Source: JAMXLO01 sp036494925
GTDB lineage: Bacteria; Pseudomonadota; Alphaproteobacteria; Acetobacterales; Acetobacteraceae
Direction of reading: 5' to 3'
NCBI GenBank assembly: GCA_036494925.1
Contig: DASXNR010000270.1
Coordinates: forward strand, 1 to 24,172
Length of the DNA stretch: 24,172 nucleotides
The notes under the pieces are model-generated. The model ran no database searches. It saw only the letters and a list, made by a program, of their open reading frames with translations, and was not told the DNA's origin. Made by a program: the position numbers and the translations under genes. Shown one piece after another: positions 22,697 to 24,172 of this stretch (positions are counted from its first letter, which is position 1; each line of letters opens with the position of its first letter).

Positions 22697-24073
22697 ATGC
22701 CAGTCCATGACGCGATCATCATCGGCACCGGTCAGGCCGGCCCGTCGCTGGCGAAGCGGCTCGCCGGCGCCGGACAGCGTGTCGCCATCATCGAGCGCAA
22801 GGCGTTCGGCGGCACCTGCATCAACACCGGCTGCACACCGACCAAGACCATGGTCGCCAGCGCCTACGCAGCGCACCTGGCGCGCCGCGCGGCCGAGTTC
22901 GGCGTCGTGATCGGCGGCGGCGTGTCGGTGGACATGCGGCGGGTGAAGCAGCGCAAGGATGCGATCGTCGCGCAGTGGAGTGCGGCAACCGAGGCGTCAT
23001 TGCGTGCGACGGAGAACTGCACGGTGCAACGCGGCCACGCCCGGTTCGTGGCGCCGCACGAGATCGAGGTCGGCGGCGAACGGCTTGCCGCGGAGCGCGT
23101 GTTCATCGATGTCGGCGGCAGGGCCGTGGTGCCGGCAATCCCGGGCATCGACAGCGTGCCGTACCTCACCAACACGTCCGCGCTCGCGCTGGACGTGGTT
23201 CCCGAGCACTTCGTCGTTCTCGGCGGCAGCTACGTCGGGCTGGAGTTCGCACAGATGTTCCGCCGCTTCGGTGCCGAGGTCACCGTGCTGGAACGCGCGC
23301 CGCGGCTGGTGCCGCGCGAGGACGCGGAGATCTCCGCTGCGATCCGCGGCTTCCTCGAAACCGAAGGCGTGCGGGTTGTCTGCGGCGTCCGCGATCTTGC
23401 TGTGGCGCCGGCGCCGCGCGGCATCACGGTCAGCGGCAACGACGGCGACAAGCCTGTGACGGCCGTCGGCTCGCATCTTTTGCTGGCGGTCGGAAGGCGG
23501 CCCAACACCGACGATCTGGGCCTCGATCGGGCTGGGGTCGCGGTCGATGCGCACGGCTACATCACGGTGGACGAGCAGCTGCGCACCAACGTGCCGGGCA
23601 TCTGGGCACTCGGCGACTGCAACGGTCGCGGGGCATTCACCCATACCTCCTACAACGACCACGAGATCGTCGCCGCCAATCTGCTGGATGGCGAAACACG
23701 GACGGTGAATGAGCGTATCGCTGCCTTTGCGCTGTATACCGATCCGCCGCTCGGTCGCGTCGGCATGACCGAAGCCGAAGCACGACAGTCAGGTCACCGT
23801 GTGCTGGTCGCCAGCATGGCGATGGCGGACGTGGCACGTGCCATCGAGAAGGGCGAAACGGTCGGCATGATGAAGCTGGTGGCGGACGCAGGGACCCGCA
23901 GGATCCTCGGTGCCGCCATCCTGGGCACCGGCGGCGATGAGGCCATCCACTGCATCGTCGACCTGATGTATGCCGGCGTACCGTATACGGTGCTGCAGCG
24001 CGCAATGCACATCCACCCGACTGTGGCCGAACTGCTGCCGTCGCTTGCTGCCGAGCTGGCGCCGGCGACGTAG
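22697..24073 (+). CDS. MerA-like FAD-dependent disulfide oxidoreductase
   Basis: A 458-residue class I pyridine-nucleotide disulfide reductase. The ATG at 22697 follows GGGGGA at 22684-22689; a start at 22628 would add a non-homologous 23-residue leader. The FAD fold GTGQAG (10-15) precedes the redox cysteines Cys41 and Cys46 (GGTCINTGCTPTKTM). The NADPH fold is VLGGSYVGLEFAQ, the second FAD contact is NVPGIWALGD, and the dimer domain carries the His440-Pro / Glu445 active base (HIHPTVAELLP). It resembles mercuric reductase but lacks an N-terminal HMA domain and the C-terminal Cys pair needed to bind Hg(II), so mercury reduction is unlikely. The natural substrate is unknown. Confidence 0.88.
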   Translation: MPVHDAIIIGTGQAGPSLAKRLAGAGQRVAIIERKAFGGTCINTGCTPTKTMVASAYAAHLARRAAEFGVVIGGGVSVDMRRVKQRKDAIVAQWSAATEASLRATENCTVQRGHARFVAPHEIEVGGERLAAERVFIDVGGRAVVPAIPGIDSVPYLTNTSALALDVVPEHFVVLGGSYVGLEFAQMFRRFGAEVTVLERAPRLVPREDAEISAAIRGFLETEGVRVVCGVRDLAVAPAPRGITVSGNDGDKPVTAVGSHLLLAVGRRPNTDDLGLDRAGVAVDAHGYITVDEQLRTNVPGIWALGDCNGRGAFTHTSYNDHEIVAANLLDGETRTVNERIAAFALYTDPPLGRVGMTEAEARQSGHRVLVASMAMADVARAIEKGETVGMMKLVADAGTRRILGAAILGTGGDEAIHCIVDLMYAGVPYTVLQRAMHIHPTVAELLPSLAAELAPAT

Positions 24074-24116
24074 CCCGGAAACTTGAGCGTTTCAGGAAAA
24101 CTGGGCACGCGAGGGG

Positions 24117-24172
24117 GTGATGGGTTTCGCTGCGAGACTGAGCAAGAATTCGCGTCAGGCCGCTGCTACGCG
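24117..24172 (+). CDS. Possible start of a further gene cut by the right edge
   Basis: GTG (24117) and ATG (24120) open the same frame, which stays open to the window end and reads MGFAARLSKNSRQAAA. A purine-rich AGGGGG lies directly before it, too close for an ideal ribosome site. Only about 18 codons are visible, so this cannot be confirmed or named. Confidence 0.25.
   Translation, partial: MMGFAARLSKNSRQAAAT

Noticed and set aside
22697..24073. Mercuric reductase (merA) call
   Set aside because: No HMA domain, no C-terminal Cys pair and no mer genes nearby.

Overview
This GC-rich window carries a dense chromosomal gene set that looks alphaproteobacterial, most likely Rhodospirillales/Acetobacteraceae. 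That placement is inferred from protein character, from the housekeeping block priA / fructose-6-phosphate-aldolase-type transaldolase / DUF484 / xerC, and from a GGCCGGGC-type palindromic repeat between priA and the aldolase. No rRNA, tRNA, CRISPR array or insertion sequence was recognised.

Region 1 (1-9584) is a metal-homeostasis block. A zinc-responsive Fur-family repressor (zur, cut by the left edge, minus strand) diverges from znuA-znuC-znuB, with a near-perfect 9-1-9 palindromic Zur-box-like site at 456-474 between them. The plus-strand genes then continue almost without gaps: a small Cys/His DUF2946-like protein, a predicted outer-membrane beta-barrel, CopC, a PCuAC periplasmic copper chaperone, two tandem ferritin-like di-iron proteins, a CopD membrane protein fused to cytochrome c and a degenerate thioredoxin-like tail, and a small lipoprotein. 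Several junctions are ATGA overlaps or a few bases. A zinc-import module thus appears to be transcriptionally coupled to a periplasmic copper/di-iron redox module. This is the most unusual thing in the window.

Region 2 (9557-13960, minus strand) is a Pqi-type lipid-transport operon read as small lipoprotein, pqiB, pqiC, pqiA. Its 3' end overlaps the end of the metal block tail to tail. A perfect 21-bp tandem duplication lies upstream of it.

Region 3 (13961-17545, minus strand) holds a large secreted formylglycine-type arylsulfatase and, downstream, a small exported protein made of two related beta-rich repeats. The upstream gap contains an 11-bp-phased direct repeat.

Region 4 (17546-22121) is the housekeeping block. 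priA (minus) diverges from the aldolase, DUF484 and xerC genes, and a 94-bp inverted-repeat element lies between them. Region 5 (22135-24172) has a small secreted Cys-rich protein, a MerA-like flavin disulfide reductase without a metal-binding domain, and possibly the first codons of one more gene at the right edge.
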